59,792 nucleotides of DNA from an uncultured Actinomycetes bacterium (GTDB lineage Bacteria > Actinomycetota > Acidimicrobiia > Acidimicrobiales > SZUA-35), in the NCBI GenBank assembly GCA_902826025.1, contig CADEDH010000019.1:1-59792 (forward strand), in the 5' to 3' direction. Of this stretch, positions 44,704-52,261 are shown piece after piece (the stretch's first letter is position 1; every line of letters begins with the position of its first letter). The notes below the pieces were generated by a model. It was not told the origin of the DNA and searched no databases. It saw only the letters and a program-made list of their open reading frames with translations. The position numbers and the translations under genes are program-made.

Positions 44704-46122
44704 TCAGGCTTGGAGCACGGCGATGCGGCGGGCCAGGTTGGGGTCGGGCCAGCGCCAGGCCAGCAGGTCGAGTAGTACCCGGGCCGCCCGCAGGATCAGG
44801 TCTTCCCGGAAGTGGTTGGCCACGATCTGGAGCCCGATGGGCAGGCCCAGCCCGGTCAGGCCCACCGGCACCGAGACCGCCGGCTGGCCGGTGAGGTTGA
44901 ACGGCACGGTGAAGGGCACCGCATGGTCCCACCGGTCGAACAGGCTGGAGTGGTATACCACGTCGGCCCTGGGGGGTGGCGTGGGCATGGTGGGGGTGAT
45001 CAGCAGGTCGAAGTCGAGGTGGAGTCGGCGCATGCGGGCTACCAGGCGGGCCCGGGCGGCGTAGGCCGCGTCGATCTCCTCCACCGTCACGTCGAGCCCC
45101 TCCTCGGCCAGCTTGCGGAAGTCGGGGTCGAGGTCGTTGTGGCGGGGAGCAGGGATCGTGCGCAGCCGATGGGCGAACCCCGCCTTCCAGTACGACTCGA
45201 ACTGAGGCCGCAGGGGCTCGATCACCTCATCGAGTTCGGTCACGTCGTAGCCGTCGATGGCCAGGCGGTCCACTGCCGAGCGGCAGGCCCGGCGCACCTC
45301 GGGGTCCACCGCCGCGCCGCCCAGCCGTTCGGTGTAGCCGATGCGGACTCCTCGCAGCCCGTCGTTGAGGCCGATCCGCCAGTCGCCGCTCTGGTGAGGG
45401 ATGGCATGCCAGTCCCGGATGTCGGGGCGGGACATCACGTTGAGGAGGAGGGCGGCGTCCTCCACCGACCGGGCCAGGGGCCCGTTGGCCACCAGGGTGG
45501 CGTACGGCGATTCGACGGGGGCCTGGGGCACCCGCCCGAATGTGGGCTTGAGCCCGATCAGGCCGCAGTAGCTGGCCGGGATGCGGATGGAACCGCCCCC
45601 GTCGTTGCCGTGGGCCGCCACCCCCACCCCGGCGGCCAGGGCCGCCGCCGCTCCACCCGAGGAGCCGCCGGGGCTGAACTCGGGGTTCCAGGGGCTGCGG
45701 GTGGTGCCGAAGGCGGGACTGTCGGTGACGCCTTTCCAGCCGAACTCAGGCGTGGTGGTCTTGCCCAGGATCACGGCCCCTGCTTCCCGCAGCCGGGCCA
45801 CCACCGGGGAGTCGACCAGGGCCTTCAGCTCCGAGGTGACCCTCGAACCCTCCCGGGTGGGCAGCCCGGCCATGGCCACGATGTCCTTCACCGTGATCGG
45901 TACGCCCTCCAGATCGCCCACCCGGTCGCCCCGCTGCCACCGGCTGGTGCTCTGCTGGGCCGCCTGGCGAGCACCGTCTCGGTCGACAACGGCGAATGCG
46001 TTGAGCTTGGGCTCCACCCGGGCCAGGTGGGCCAGGTGGTGGTCGACGACCTCGAGGGGGGTCAGCAGGCCCCGGCGGTACGCCGCCAGAAGCCCATGGA
46101 TGGTCGTGGGGATCTCGCTCAC
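44704..46122 (-). CDS. amidase (amidase signature family)
   Basis: 472-residue amidase with K79 in T-V-K-D-I, S154 in P-G-G-S-S-G-G and nucleophile S178 in D-G-G-G-S-I-R-I-P-A, a complete catalytic triad. The C-terminal N-L-T-G-Q-P-A-V-S-V-P and G-L-P-I-G-L-Q-I are family blocks. GTG 46122 has GGAGG about 5 bases upstream. No GatC-like partner is next to it, unlike the 19.5-kb amidase. It lies 37 bp downstream of the FHA-HTH gene on the same strand, so it may be transcribed with it. Substrate unknown. Confidence 0.92.
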   Translation of the reverse strand: MSEIPTTIHGLLAAYRRGLLTPLEVVDHHLAHLARVEPKLNAFAVVDRDGARQAAQQSTSRWQRGDRVGDLEGVPITVKDIVAMAGLPTREGSRVTSELKALVDSPVVARLREAGAVILGKTTTPEFGWKGVTDSPAFGTTRSPWNPEFSPGGSSGGAAAALAAGVGVAAHGNDGGGSIRIPASYCGLIGLKPTFGRVPQAPVESPYATLVANGPLARSVEDAALLLNVMSRPDIRDWHAIPHQSGDWRIGLNDGLRGVRIGYTERLGGAAVDPEVRRACRSAVDRLAIDGYDVTELDEVIEPLRPQFESYWKAGFAHRLRTIPAPRHNDLDPDFRKLAEEGLDVTVEEIDAAYAARARLVARMRRLHLDFDLLITPTMPTPPPRADVVYHSSLFDRWDHAVPFTVPFNLTGQPAVSVPVGLTGLGLPIGLQIVANHFREDLILRAARVLLDLLAWRWPDPNLARRIAVLQA

Positions 46123-46159
46123 GGTCCTCCCGTCTTGGCCGTGGATCGGGCTCGCTCGC

Positions 46160-46876
46160 TCATGGCAGCCGGGTGGCCGCCGGTCGGGGGCCCTCGGGGC
46201 CGTCGAGTCGGGCCCAATCCAGGTCGGCCAGGGTCACCAGGCCCTGGGCCACCAGGTACTCGACCATCGTTTCCGACGACTGGACGAAGCTGGCGTTGTG
46301 GCCCCGCAGCTTGGCCCGAAGCCGTTGCAGGGTGTTATCGACCGTCTTGTGGGACACGCCCCAGATCTCGGCGATCTCGCCGTGGGTGGGCAGGGGCCCG
46401 AGCCGCCCGGTGAGCCGGCCCTGGGCCATCACCACCACGAAGTCGATCTCCCGGGGGGTGAGGAGCGGTCCGAAGGTGATCGTGTCGGCTCCCGTGGCGG
46501 GGAACGGGGTGGTGTCCTGCCAGCCCAGCTGGGTGCGCTCCAGCTGGTATTCGATCTCGTAGCGGGTGGGGCCGGCGGTGAGCGCCACCTCGCCCGACGA
46601 GCCGAGCAGGGGGCTCGAGCTGCCGGGCTGGAGGTCGATCACAGACCCCTCGGCCCCCACCATCGTCAGGCGCAGGCGACCGCCCACGTTCTCCAGCCAC
46701 CAGGTGCCGTCCCGGAGCCGGAAGCGGCCGGCCTGGCGGTGCAGGTAGCTGTTGTCGTCGAGGGCGAGCTCGGCTTCGCGACCGAAGATGAGCTCCCGCA
46801 GCGGACGGTAGACCTCGCCCAGGAAGCGCACGGTGAGATCGGGGGCCGCCCCGTTGTCGATCGAGCCGTCGGTCAT
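46160..46876 (-). CDS. FHA-like domain protein with C-terminal helix-turn-helix
   Basis: 238 residues. The N-terminal part (about 14-110) looks like an FHA phosphothreonine-binding domain: G32-R33, S43-x-x-H46 and a downstream L-E-N-V-G. The C-terminal part (about 138-190) has L-T-P-R-E-I-D-F-V and G-E-I-A-E-I-W-G-V-S-H-K-T-V-D-N-T-L-Q-R-L, a LuxR/sigma-4-like helix-turn-helix. A phospho-dependent transcription regulator is the likely role, perhaps read out from the kinases nearby. ATG 46876 overlaps the stop of the gene before it (ATGA), so the two are coupled. Confidence 0.75.
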   Translation of the reverse strand: MTDGSIDNGAAPDLTVRFLGEVYRPLRELIFGREAELALDDNSYLHRQAGRFRLRDGTWWLENVGGRLRLTMVGAEGSVIDLQPGSSSPLLGSSGEVALTAGPTRYEIEYQLERTQLGWQDTTPFPATGADTITFGPLLTPREIDFVVVMAQGRLTGRLGPLPTHGEIAEIWGVSHKTVDNTLQRLRAKLRGHNASFVQSSETMVEYLVAQGLVTLADLDWARLDGPEGPRPAATRLP

Positions 46877-47454
46877 GGCAATTGGTATCCCGGCCGGTTC
46901 CGGTCTCTGCCGAAGATAGCGAACTCACCCGTCGGGTGGAACTCGATCAGCTCTCGGATCGTACCGGCCCCGAGCCCGGCCAGCCCCCCGAGCAGCTCCA
47001 CCGCCCGATCGAGCTCGGCCTGATCGAGCGCCCGGGAGCGGGAGATCACGGCCAGCGTGCCCGGATCGGGGGCCACCAGTAGACCGTGGCCGTGGCCGTC
47101 GGGCACCCGGTGGGCCAGATCGATGACCAGGCCGGTGGTGAAGGGGCCGGCGCGCAGCAGGGTCAGCCAGCATCCGCGGCCGACGCGCCAGAGGTCTCGC
47201 TCGGAGGCCAGGGCACCGATGGTCGCTCCCGCCCGGGCCAGGGCCGTTGCCGGGTCCAGACCCCAGCGCCGGCACCGGCTGGGCCGCACCGGCTCTGCCC
47301 GGCCGCCGACGGTCAGAGCCGTCACGACCAGGGCCAGGCCGGACCCCAGGGGCCGGGCGACGACGGGATCCCGGCCGCCGCACACGGTGCCGGCCGCCGG
47401 CCGGCTGGTGGCGGTGGCCAACTGGAACCCCAGGTTGGGAGGGACGCGATCCAC
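46873..47454 (-). CDS. hypothetical protein, coupled to the FHA-HTH gene
   Basis: 193 residues, no family recognised. Features: a cysteine-containing N-terminal half (G-T-V-C-G-G-R-D), a C-R-R-W-G segment near 61, and a mixed a/b C-terminal part with V-P-D-G-H-G-H-G-L-L-V. No signal peptide or membrane segment is obvious. GTG 47454 follows GAGGAGC at about 5 bases. The stop overlaps the FHA-HTH start, so the two probably act together. The 92 bp upstream contain a TACAAC that could serve as a -10. Confidence 0.68.
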   Translation of the reverse strand: MDRVPPNLGFQLATATSRPAAGTVCGGRDPVVARPLGSGLALVVTALTVGGRAEPVRPSRCRRWGLDPATALARAGATIGALASERDLWRVGRGCWLTLLRAGPFTTGLVIDLAHRVPDGHGHGLLVAPDPGTLAVISRSRALDQAELDRAVELLGGLAGLGAGTIRELIEFHPTGEFAIFGRDRNRPGYQLP

Positions 47455-47546
47455 TGCTGCTCCTCGCCAGCGAGCTGGCCGTCGGGTTGTACCGGGGGAA
47501 GCAGGGGGAGATCACTCCCAGCGAAATTGAAAGAAGGAGAAGTAGA

Positions 47547-48770
47547 TTAGCGGTCTTTGAAGCCGAGCACGCCCTGGGCCTCGAGGTCGGCCACCTGATC
47601 GGCGCTGTAACCCAGCAGCTCGCTCAGCACCTCGGCGTTGTGCTGGCCCAGGTTCGAGGTGGGCAGGTCGAGGTCGCCGGGGGAGTCGGAGTACTTGATG
47701 GGGAATCCGGGGACGTGGAACGTGCCGGCCACCGGGTCGTGGATCTCCCGCACCGCGCCCCGCTCGGTGAAGTAGGGGTGGTTGACGGCGCCGGCCGGGC
47801 TAAGCACCGGACCGCACGGCACCCGGTGGGCGGTGAGGGCGGCCAGCACGTCGGCGTCGGTGTCGAAGCCGGCCATCCACTCCTCGACGATGGCCACCAG
47901 TTCGTCCCGGTTGGCCAGGCGCAGCTCGTTGGAGGCGAACCGCTCGTCCTTGGCCAGCTCGGGCCGGCCCAGAGCGGCCCACAGATTGTCGATCTGGTTG
48001 ACCGTGCACAGCAGCACGATCCAACCCTCGGGCCCCTGGAACGAGCCGGCGGGGGCGATCGGCTGGTAATGGCGGCCCTGGCGCATGGGCTCGAACTCGC
48101 CGTTGGTCAACGACGAGGCCTGCACCGCCTGCTCCTGGAAGTGGAACAGGGCGTCGACCATCGAGATGTCGATGTGGACGCCCCGCCCCGTCCGCTCCCG
48201 GTTGAACAGGGCGAAGCCGATGCCGGCGAAGGCGTGGACCCCGGCGTTGGTGTCTCCCATGCCGGCGCCAACGAACATGGGCGGCCCTTGGGGGTCTCCC
48301 GTCATGTGCATGATGCCGGAGTAGGCCTGGGCGATGAAGTCGAAGCTCGACTGGCTGGCGTAGGCACCTGTCTGCCCGAAGCCCGACACCGAGGCCATGA
48401 TCAGCTTGGGGTTCAGCGCCGACAGATCCTCGTAGCCGAGGCCACGCCGGGCCATGACGCCGGGGGTGAAGTTCTCCACCACGATGTCGACGTGGGGCAC
48501 GAGGCTGCGGACCAGGGCGATGCCCTCAGGCTGTGACAGGTCCACGCACAGGCTCCGCTTGCCCCGGTTCTGCTGGATGAACGAGCCCGACCGGCGGTTC
48601 TTCCGGGGCGACTGGGCCCGCATGGGGTCGCCGTGGGGCGGCTGCTCCACCTTGATCACGTCGGCCCCCAGCTCGGCCAGGAGCCGGGTGGAGGCCGGTC
48701 CGGCCAGGTACTGGGTGAAGTCGAGCACCCGGATGCCGTGCAGGTAGGGGGCGGGGGCAGGCGTGGTCAT
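47547..48770 (-). CDS. class III CoA-transferase (CaiB/BaiF family)
   Basis: 407-residue family III CoA-transferase moving CoA between carboxylic acids. It opens G-I-R-V-L-D-F-T-Q-Y-L-A-G-P and L-G-A-D-V-I-K-V-E-Q-P. The catalytic aspartate is D173 in G-A-G-M-G-D-T-N-A-G. R-G-V-H-I-D-I-S-M-V-D-A follows, then the small domain. Length is typical. ATG 48770 is used. A second CoA-handling enzyme, the acyl-CoA synthetase, is far away, so the substrate cannot be assigned. It diverges from the selenoprotein gene across 53 bp. Confidence 0.93.
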   Translation of the reverse strand: MTTPAPAPYLHGIRVLDFTQYLAGPASTRLLAELGADVIKVEQPPHGDPMRAQSPRKNRRSGSFIQQNRGKRSLCVDLSQPEGIALVRSLVPHVDIVVENFTPGVMARRGLGYEDLSALNPKLIMASVSGFGQTGAYASQSSFDFIAQAYSGIMHMTGDPQGPPMFVGAGMGDTNAGVHAFAGIGFALFNRERTGRGVHIDISMVDALFHFQEQAVQASSLTNGEFEPMRQGRHYQPIAPAGSFQGPEGWIVLLCTVNQIDNLWAALGRPELAKDERFASNELRLANRDELVAIVEEWMAGFDTDADVLAALTAHRVPCGPVLSPAGAVNHPYFTERGAVREIHDPVAGTFHVPGFPIKYSDSPGDLDLPTSNLGQHNAEVLSELLGYSADQVADLEAQGVLGFKDR

Positions 48771-48823
48771 GCCCCACGTCTACCGGATGCGCCGGGGTCC
48801 GTCCAGCGCGCTACCGTGCACGG

Positions 48824-49438
48824 ATGGATATCGAATTCTGGGTAGACCCCATATGACCATGGTGCTGGGTGACGGCCCGTTGGGTCGTCGATGAGGTTGC
48901 TCCCGCCCGGGACCTGAACATCACCTGGCAGCCGATCAGCCTGCTGGAGAAGAACCAGCCGGCGACCGACAGCGAGTACTACGCCCCGGTGGCCCGCAGC
49001 CACAAGCATCTGCGGGTCATGGAGTCGGTCCGAACCACCGACGGCAACGACGGTGTGTTCAAGCTCTACTGGGAGCTGGGCCGACGAAACCACCACGACC
49101 AGGACCGCACGTTCGACGTTGCCGACGCCCTGGCCGCGGTCGGGCTCGACACGTCCCACGCCGCCGCCTTCGACGAGGAGAGCTGGGACGCCGAGATCGC
49201 CAAGCGGATGGGGGTGGGCCTCGAGCTGGCCGGCACCGACATCGGCACCCCGATCATCGCCTTCGACAACGACGACGAGGAACGGGTGGCCCTGTTCGGC
49301 CCCGTCATCACGAGGGTTCCCACCACTGAGCAATCGCTCCGGCTGTGGGACGCCTTCATCGACATGGGCAAGATCCCCGGGTTCTGGGAAGTCAAGCGCA
49401 CCCGCACCGAACGGCCGGAGTTCGGCGAACGCCCGTAG
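48824..49438 (+). CDS. selenocysteine-containing DsbA-family oxidoreductase (Rv2466c-like, mycothiol-dependent reductase family)
   Basis: 204 residues if UGA 48854-48856 is read as selenocysteine at position 11. The frame opens M-D-I-E-F-W-V-D-P-I-U-P-W-C-W-V-T-A-R-W. In Rv2466c-type proteins this site is C-P-W-C, so UGA replaces exactly the nucleophilic cysteine. The helical insertion and ending G-P-V-I-T-R-V then V-K-R-T-R-T-E-R-P-E-F match that family to the C-terminus, so the gene is intact apart from UGA. A SECIS-like hairpin follows. Family members reduce substrates with mycothiol. A naive call would start at GTG 48869 and lose the active site. TACCGT lies 6 bases before ATG 48824 and there is no ribosome site, so the mRNA may be leaderless. 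Selenocysteine machinery genes are not in the window. Confidence 0.85.
48857..48889 (+). promoter_or_regulatory. bacterial SECIS-like element
   Basis: Directly after UGA 48854-48856. The stem is GACGGCCC (48871-48878) with GGGTCGTC (48882-48889), 8 pairs including one G-U, and the loop is GTT. The loop begins 22 bases past the UGA and has G first. Bacterial SECIS models call for a loop of 3-14 bases with a G in its first two positions, 16-37 bases from the UGA, so this hairpin fits. Confidence 0.75.
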
Positions 49439-49495
49439 GGCGTCGCCGAACCAGAACGCGCAGTGGCGAACGCCCGTAGGGCGTCGCCGAACCAG
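49421..49495. repeat. 41-bp direct repeat of a short-loop palindrome, two copies
   Basis: Copy 1 (49424-49454) and copy 2 (49465-49495) share about 31 identical bases. Each contains ACGCCC-GTA-GGGCGT; in copy 1 the stem extends to TTCGGCG/CGCCGAA with one bulged A. Copy 1 lies inside the selenoprotein gene's end: its GTA loop supplies the TAG stop codon. The layout resembles the 44.6-kb repeat. Confidence 0.85.
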
Positions 49496-49515
49496 CAGCA
49501 CGAGCTGAAAACGAA

Positions 49516-49546
49516 AGGAGGCGGGTGTCGGTGACACCCGCCTCCT
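49516..49546. terminator. bidirectional intrinsic terminator
   Basis: Perfect 14-bp stem AGGAGGCGGGTGTC (49516-49529) with GACACCCGCCTCCT (49533-49546), loop GGT. It lies between the convergent selenoprotein gene and the hypothetical gene. On the minus strand it is followed by a T-rich CGTTTTC; on the plus strand by TTGCGTTC. Confidence 0.7.
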
Positions 49547-49566
49547 TGCGTTCGGTACTCGGGCGG

Positions 49567-50139
49567 TCAGAGCTCGATCTCGTCGTCCTCGTCGAAGCCC
49601 TCGGGCACGGGGCGTCCGCCCCGGTAATGGACGATCGTGCCGTCTTCGTTGGTCTTCAGGTAGCGGTAGCCGTGCTGCTGGCTGTCGGCGTGCACACCGA
49701 GGGGAATGCAGATCGAGGTGTCCCAGCTGGCGGGGTCGACCTGAAGGGCCAGCCCGGGGCCGTTGTCGACGTAGGCATCAGCGGTGGGGACCTTGCGCTC
49801 GGGGCGCCAGCCCACCTTCACCGCCTTGACCCGGGCCTGGAGGACCCCCTCGGTGCGGAGGTAGACCCAGCCCGAGCGACGGAGGTAATGGGGGAAGGCG
49901 TGGGCGGCCAGCCAGTCGGCCCCGACGAGGGGCTCCACGGCGTCGACCGGGAGCGACATGTCGAGCTCGCCCCCCAGGGGCGAGATCTTGTCGTGTTCGG
50001 AGGTGGGATTTTTAGTGGCACGGGGGGCGGCCGAGGGCTGGGGGGCTACCTTCTTCGGCATGGCCAGGCATTCAAGGCAAGCCGCTCGCAGCTCGGCGTG
50101 CTCACAGTAATCGAGTGCCGTTCCCGTGTTAGTCGCCAT
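49567..50139 (-). CDS. hypothetical protein with N-terminal Cys/His motif
   Basis: 190 residues. A short N-terminal motif Y-C-E-H then A-A-C-L-E-C-L (C12, H14, C21, C24) could bind zinc. A hydrophilic linker to about residue 55 is followed by a compact a/b domain of unknown family with G-W-V-Y-L-R-T-E-G and H-G-Y-R-Y-L-K-T-N-E-D-G, ending very acidic (D-E-D-D-E-I-E-L). No membrane segment. ATG 50139 is chosen; GTG 50154 has GAGGAA too close. It lies downstream of the kinase gene on the same strand, separated by 156 bp that contain a GTCACGTGAC palindrome. Confidence 0.7.
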   Translation of the reverse strand: MATNTGTALDYCEHAELRAACLECLAMPKKVAPQPSAAPRATKNPTSEHDKISPLGGELDMSLPVDAVEPLVGADWLAAHAFPHYLRRSGWVYLRTEGVLQARVKAVKVGWRPERKVPTADAYVDNGPGLALQVDPASWDTSICIPLGVHADSQQHGYRYLKTNEDGTIVHYRGGRPVPEGFDEDDEIEL

Positions 50140-50310
50140 ACCGCTATGTCCCACTTTCCTCGAATGCCCCGGTCTACAACCTCTGGCACTCTAGTTGGGC
50201 TGGGCGCCAGCACCGGGAAGCTCAACTCAATGTCGACACAATCACCACAGGACTGTCACGTGACTCCGACCTAAAGGTGGTGTAAGGTCCGACCCCTACT
50301 GGCTGGGTTG

Positions 50311-52125
50311 TTATGCCCCGGCCTCGGGTACCGTCACCGGCTCGGTGGCCGGGCTGTAGACCGAGGTGGCGGTGCCGGCCCCCGTGGCCCTGATCCGGTA
50401 GGTGTAGGTTTGGCCCGCCGCCGCCGAGGAATCGACCAGGCTCTTCTCGGTGCGGCCCTTCACGGTGAACTCGAACGTGACGCCGGTGGCCCGCGTGGTG
50501 CGCACCACTGTGTACCCCGTGACGCCGGCCGCCGTCGACGGTGTCCACGACAACTCCACCTCGGTCTTGTTGGCCGCCAGGGCCGCCGTCACGTCGGTAG
50601 GCGGGTCCAGGGGCGCCGTGGTGCCGCTCGTCGGTGTCGAGGTGGGTGGGGTGGTGGCCGACGAGGCGGTGGTGGAGCGGGTGGTGGTGGTGCCGCTGGT
50701 GGGCGAGGTGGGCGAGCTGGGGACGCTGGAGGGAGAGGTCGGAGGGGTCGTGGCCGAGGTCGCAGTGCTGGAGGCCGAGGGGTCGATCGACGACGTGGGG
50801 TCTGACGCCGCCGGGGCGGTGGTGTCAGACGGGGCGGGGGTGACGAGCGACAGATCCCGTGCCGTGGTGTCGGTGGTGGGGCCGGCTACCGCCGAGCCGT
50901 CGGGGGCGCCGGCCTGGGCGCCGTCGCTGATCGACGTGGCCACACCGCCGGCCAGGCTGGGGGCGGTGGGTGTCGGGTCGTTGCCGCTGCCCCCTCCCAT
51001 GAGGGTCACCACGGTGATCAGGGCCACGATCAGCAGGATCAGGCCGCCCGCGGCCAGGACGGCCACGGTGCCCCGGGACGGCGTCGGATCGTCGTAGAGG
51101 TTGGGATCGACCGGTACGAACGGCGGCGGAACAGGGTCGTGGAACAGCCGCCCGCTGGCGGGCCGGGACGGGGCGACGGCGTGCCGGTTCACCGTGGTCT
51201 GGTTCACCGTGTTCTGGGCCACGGTCGGGGCCGAGGTCGGGGCCGACTGCTCCAAGCGGGTGCGACCGCTACCGGGTGGCGGGTAGGAATGGCCCCGCTG
51301 GTGGCGGGCCTCGTCGGCGGCCTCCGCGAGGGCCTGGGCGAAGGTGCCGGCGGTGGGATATCGGCCCTCGGGCTGTTTGGCCATGGCCCGTTCGATCACG
51401 GCGCACACGGCGTCGGGGGCTCGGTCGCGCAGGTCGGGGACCGGTTGGTGCACCACCCGGCCCACAACGGCCATGAGGGCGTTGTCGCCGTTCAGGTCAC
51501 GGAAGGGGGGCCGCCCGGCGATGAGCGCCCACAGGGTGGCGCCGAGGCCGTACACGTCGGACGCGGGTGACGTCATGTCGCCCAGAAGAGCTTCGGGGGC
51601 GCTGAAGGTGGGGGTGAAGGCGGCGCCGGTGGTCTTGGAACCCCCCTGCTCCAGAAGCTTGGCGATGCCGAAGTCGGCGATGCGGGGCGATCCGTTCGAG
51701 GAGAGCAGGATGTTTGCCGGCTTGAGGTCGAGGTGCACCACCCCGCTGCGGTGGGCGGCGGCCATGGTGTTGGCCACGGCCACCATGTAGTCGACGGCCT
51801 CCGGCCAGGGCACGGGACCGGACTCGAGGCGGTCCTGGAGCGAGCCCTGGACGTAGTACGGCATCAGCAGGTACGGCTCGCCGTTGTCGGTGAGTCCGGT
51901 GCTGTAGACGGGGACGATGCCCTCGTTCTCCGAGAGTCGGCCCATGGCCCGGCGCTCCCGGTCGAAGCGGCGCACCACGTCGGCGTCGTCGCTGGCGTTG
52001 AGGACCTTCAGCGCGACCATCCGGTCGAAGTCGACCTGCCGGGCGCGGTACACCCGGGATGATCCCCCTCGCCCTATCAGCTCGATCTGGTCGAGCCCGT
52101 CTATCCCGAGTTTCAGTGTCTCCAC
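50311..52125 (-). CDS. membrane Ser/Thr protein kinase (PknB-like), fibronectin-type extracellular domain
   Basis: 604-residue Hanks-type kinase. Glycine loop I-G-R-G-G-S-S-R-V (about 17-25), V-A-L-K with K40, catalytic loop H131-L-D133-L-K-P-A-N138, D151-F-G153 and A-P-E all present, so it should be active; R of HRD is replaced by L. A juxtamembrane Pro/Ser linker leads to one transmembrane helix at about 350-372. The extracellular part is Thr/Ser/Pro-rich to about 510, then a fibronectin type III domain (about 515-600). GTG 52125 starts the frame. It is paralogous to the pseudokinase at 41.6 kb, and the catalytic positions have the same numbers in both. Confidence 0.94.
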   Translation of the reverse strand: METLKLGIDGLDQIELIGRGGSSRVYRARQVDFDRMVALKVLNASDDADVVRRFDRERRAMGRLSENEGIVPVYSTGLTDNGEPYLLMPYYVQGSLQDRLESGPVPWPEAVDYMVAVANTMAAAHRSGVVHLDLKPANILLSSNGSPRIADFGIAKLLEQGGSKTTGAAFTPTFSAPEALLGDMTSPASDVYGLGATLWALIAGRPPFRDLNGDNALMAVVGRVVHQPVPDLRDRAPDAVCAVIERAMAKQPEGRYPTAGTFAQALAEAADEARHQRGHSYPPPGSGRTRLEQSAPTSAPTVAQNTVNQTTVNRHAVAPSRPASGRLFHDPVPPPFVPVDPNLYDDPTPSRGTVAVLAAGGLILLIVALITVVTLMGGGSGNDPTPTAPSLAGGVATSISDGAQAGAPDGSAVAGPTTDTTARDLSLVTPAPSDTTAPAASDPTSSIDPSASSTATSATTPPTSPSSVPSSPTSPTSGTTTTRSTTASSATTPPTSTPTSGTTAPLDPPTDVTAALAANKTEVELSWTPSTAAGVTGYTVVRTTRATGVTFEFTVKGRTEKSLVDSSAAAGQTYTYRIRATGAGTATSVYSPATEPVTVPEAGA

Positions 52126-52261
52126 AGCCGTCGACCCGCCGCCCGCGCCGTTCGTGGCCCGCCCGGCGGTACGCCGAGTCTAGGCGCGGCGTGGGTGCCG
52201 GTACTCGTCGCCACGCCGGGGATGTTGCCCACTGCATGTCGCCGCGTGCTGCGGCGGCCCA

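Noticed and set aside
48854..48856. UGA as a nonsense mutation (pseudogene)
   Set aside because: The stop hits exactly the redox cysteine, the remainder is intact and conserved, and a SECIS-like hairpin follows; decay would not be so placed. Still open until the Sec machinery is found.
48824..48862. Apparent cloning linker: GATATC, GAATTC, CATATG and CCATGG within 40 bases
   Set aside because: The stretch encodes the expected conserved start of the Rv2466c-like protein up to its active site, so the restriction sites are coincidental.
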